From: Alphaproteobacteria bacterium
Lineage (GTDB): Bacteria > Pseudomonadota > Alphaproteobacteria > Rhodobacterales > Rhodobacteraceae
Direction of reading: 5' to 3'
NCBI GenBank assembly: GCA_003695135.1
Contig: RFIR01000485.1
Location: 1-7,057 of the forward strand
Length of the DNA: 7,057 bases
In this document: piece after piece, positions 5,727 through 7,057 of the stretch
Numbering within the stretch: position 1 is the stretch's first letter
Layout: each line of letters opens with the position of its first letter
Position numbers and translations under genes: made by a program
Notes under the pieces: generated by a model
What the model was told of the DNA's origin: nothing
The model's input: only the letters and a program-made list of their open reading frames with translations
Database searches by the model: none

Positions 5727-5947
5727 CGCGGATTGCTGCAGATCCGAGGGAAAGCTTTTCCCGCACCACCAAGTCCACCCGCCCGGAGAGCGAAGCGAAC
5801 CGGGCATGCGTCCGCCCGCCGCACAGGCGGGCGCATACCCTTCCCGGGCGGCCGCACGCCATCGCGTTGGAGCCGTGGGTCAATCGACAGGATCAGGACC
5901 TGCACGCGCCCGGCATGTATCCCCGCCTGCGCCGTTCATCCAGGGCT
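5727..5947. other. Convergent intergenic region with nested inverted repeats
   Basis: This 221-base gap lies between the 3' ends of two convergent genes. It contains a small symmetric element (GGGAAA gct TTTCCC, 5748-5762) just after the reductase, then a cluster of nested palindromes at 5779-5851. Short open frames cross it on both strands, but they overlap the reductase gene, lack ribosome binding sites and look like GC-driven shadows. I see nothing recognisable at 5852-5947. Confidence 0.65.
5802..5840. repeat. Imperfect hairpin in the convergent gap (possible bidirectional terminator or REP-like unit)
   Basis: GGGCATGCG (5802-5810) pairs with CGCATACCC (5832-5840) with one mismatch, and CCCGCC (5815-5820) pairs with GGCGGG (5826-5831). 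That leaves a 4-base bulge (TCCG) and a 5-base loop (GCACA), 14 base pairs in all. An outer 8-bp pair, CCGCCCGG at 5779-5786 with CCGGGCGG at 5844-5851, could enclose it, and 5781-5786 can alternatively pair with 5800-5805. There is no T-run on either strand. Confidence 0.7.
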
Positions 5948-7057
5948 TCAGATCGTCTGGTCGTATTCGTCGACGCTGGGCTCGGTGCGGATCACCGCGT
6001 CGAGATCGGCAAAGATCGCCCGCATCTCCGCCTCGCTCTCGGGGCTTTCGCAGACCACCACCAGATTGGGGGTGTTGGACGAGGCGCGCACCAGCCCCCA
6101 GGCGCCATTCTCCAGCATCACCCGCGCGCCGTTGACGGTGATGACATCGGTAATCCGGCGCCCGCCGAGGCTGCCCGATCCGACCATGCCGGCAAGCCGC
6201 TCGGTCAGCCGCTCGATCACCGCGTATTTCTCGGTGTCGGGGCAATAGGGCGACATGGTCGGCGTCGACCATGTCACCGGCAGGGCGCGGCGCAGATCGG
6301 CCAGACTCCGATCCGGGTGGCGATCCATCAGCTTGGCAATTTCCACCGCCACCCGCATGCCGCAATCATAGCCCGCGCCGACAGGGGGCGCGAGGAAGTA
6401 GTGGCCCGATTTCTCGAAGCCGGCCAGCGCGCCGAGCTCGAAGACCCGCCGCTTCATGTGAGAATGCCCCGTCTTCCAGTAATCGGCCCTCGCGCCGGCC
6501 GCGCGCAGTTCCGGATCGGCGGCGAAAAGCCCGGTCGATTTCACATCCGCCACGAAGGTCGCACCGGGGTGCAGCCTGGCCAGATCGCGGGCGAGGATCA
6601 CCCCCATCTTGTCGGCGAAGATCTCCTCGCCTTCGTTGTCGACCACGCCGCAGCGGTCGCCATCGCCGTCAAAGCCGAGCGCGAGATCGGCGCCATGGGC
6701 GCGCACCGCCTCGGCCATGTCGTGCAGCATCTCCATCGCCTCGGGGTTGGGGTTGTAGGCGGGGAAGCTGTAGTCGAGCTCGGTATGCAGCGGGACGACC
6801 TCGACGCCGATGCGCGTGAGCAGCTCCGGCGCGAAGGCCGAGGCGGTGCCGTTGCCGGTGGCCACCACCGCGCGCAGGCGCCGCGTCATGCGGAAATCGC
6901 CGGCCAGATCGTCGAGATAGGCCGCACGCATGCCCTCCTCGCGGATCAGCGCCCCGCCGGGCCGGGCCACGCCTTCGCCGCCCAGAACGATGTCGCGCAG
7001 CCGCGCCATCTCCTCCGGCCCATGGGTCAGCGGCATGCGAAAGCCGATCTTGACCCC
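5948..7057 (-). CDS. Phosphomannomutase/phosphoglucomutase (partial; N-terminus beyond right edge)
   Basis: Alpha-D-phosphohexomutase that moves phosphate between C1 and C6 of mannose or glucose, feeding nucleotide-sugar and exopolysaccharide or LPS synthesis; cytoplasmic. The 369 visible residues end at the TGA at 5950-5948. The frame enters from the right edge as GVKIGFRMPLTHGPEEM, so the internal ATG at 7036 is not the start. Full-length homologues are about 460-500 residues. The phosphoserine loop of domain 1 lies outside the window. Visible are the metal-binding loop DGDGDR (6653-6670), the sugar-binding loop FEKSGHYF (6395-6418, where many homologues read EMSGH) and the C-terminal phosphate-binding loop RASSNTPN (6065-6088). 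These show an intact active site for domains 2-4. It is convergent with the reductase and probably unrelated to the transporter operon. Mannose versus glucose preference cannot be told. Confidence 0.95.
   Translation of the reverse strand, partial: GVKIGFRMPLTHGPEEMARLRDIVLGGEGVARPGGALIREEGMRAAYLDDLAGDFRMTRRLRAVVATGNGTASAFAPELLTRIGVEVVPLHTELDYSFPAYNPNPEAMEMLHDMAEAVRAHGADLALGFDGDGDRCGVVDNEGEEIFADKMGVILARDLARLHPGATFVADVKSTGLFAADPELRAAGARADYWKTGHSHMKRRVFELGALAGFEKSGHYFLAPPVGAGYDCGMRVAVEIAKLMDRHPDRSLADLRRALPVTWSTPTMSPYCPDTEKYAVIERLTERLAGMVGSGSLGGRRITDVITVNGARVMLENGAWGLVRASSNTPNLVVVCESPESEAEMRAIFADLDAVIRTEPSVDEYDQTI

Noticed and set aside
5748..5762. GGGAAA-gct-TTTCCC as terminator of the reductase gene
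   Set aside because: The stem is only 6 bp with a 3-base loop and no T-run after it, so I list it as an inverted repeat within the gap, not as a terminator.
4329..5807. 492-codon minus-strand open frame opposite the aldo/keto reductase
   Set aside because: It is antisense to a gene with a complete catalytic tetrad; composition is shadow-like.
5657..5905. 82-codon minus-strand open frame in the convergent gap
   Set aside because: It overlaps the end of the reductase gene, has no ribosome binding site, and its Arg/Pro/Gly-rich product comes from the palindromes.

Overview
This window is GC-rich and densely coded. The protein sequences (single-domain CUT2 ATPase, LacI-type regulator, SprA-related putative metalloprotease, phosphohexomutase) are in the style of an alphaproteobacterium, probably Rhodobacterales, Hyphomicrobiales or Rhodospirillales. 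The sequence alone does not fix the genus. It looks like ordinary chromosomal metabolic DNA. I see no tRNA, rRNA, insertion sequence, integrase, CRISPR array or phage gene.

Bases 1-3533 (minus strand, read right to left) hold a complete CUT2-type sugar ABC transporter operon: periplasmic substrate-binding protein, permease, single-domain ATPase, then a LacI-family regulator that runs off the left edge. The genes are close together, and a perfect 11-bp GC hairpin sits just after the binding-protein stop codon. The control region at 3534-3846 carries a CCGG-centred LacI-type operator candidate at 3685-3698 that overlaps the -35 of a plausible promoter. The simplest model is a substrate-inducible operon repressed by the LacI protein encoded at its own end. 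The binding protein resembles the myo-inositol/rhizopine branch of CUT2 proteins, so a cyclitol or a related sugar is the best guess for the ligand.

Bases 3847-5726 (plus strand) hold two genes: a SprA-related (CJM1_0395-type) putative zinc metalloprotease carrying HEQAH, divergent from the transporter operon, and a complete aldo/keto reductase with its own strong ribosome binding site. Neither can be tied functionally to the transporter from the sequence alone.

Bases 5727-5947 form a convergent intergenic gap with nested inverted repeats that could act as a bidirectional terminator or be a REP-like repeat. Bases 5948-7057 (minus strand) hold the C-terminal three quarters or so of a phosphomannomutase/phosphoglucomutase that enters from the right edge.

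No clearly new system is present. The points most worth a second look are the operator/promoter architecture, the intercistronic hairpin, the structured convergent gap and the poorly characterised metalloprotease family.
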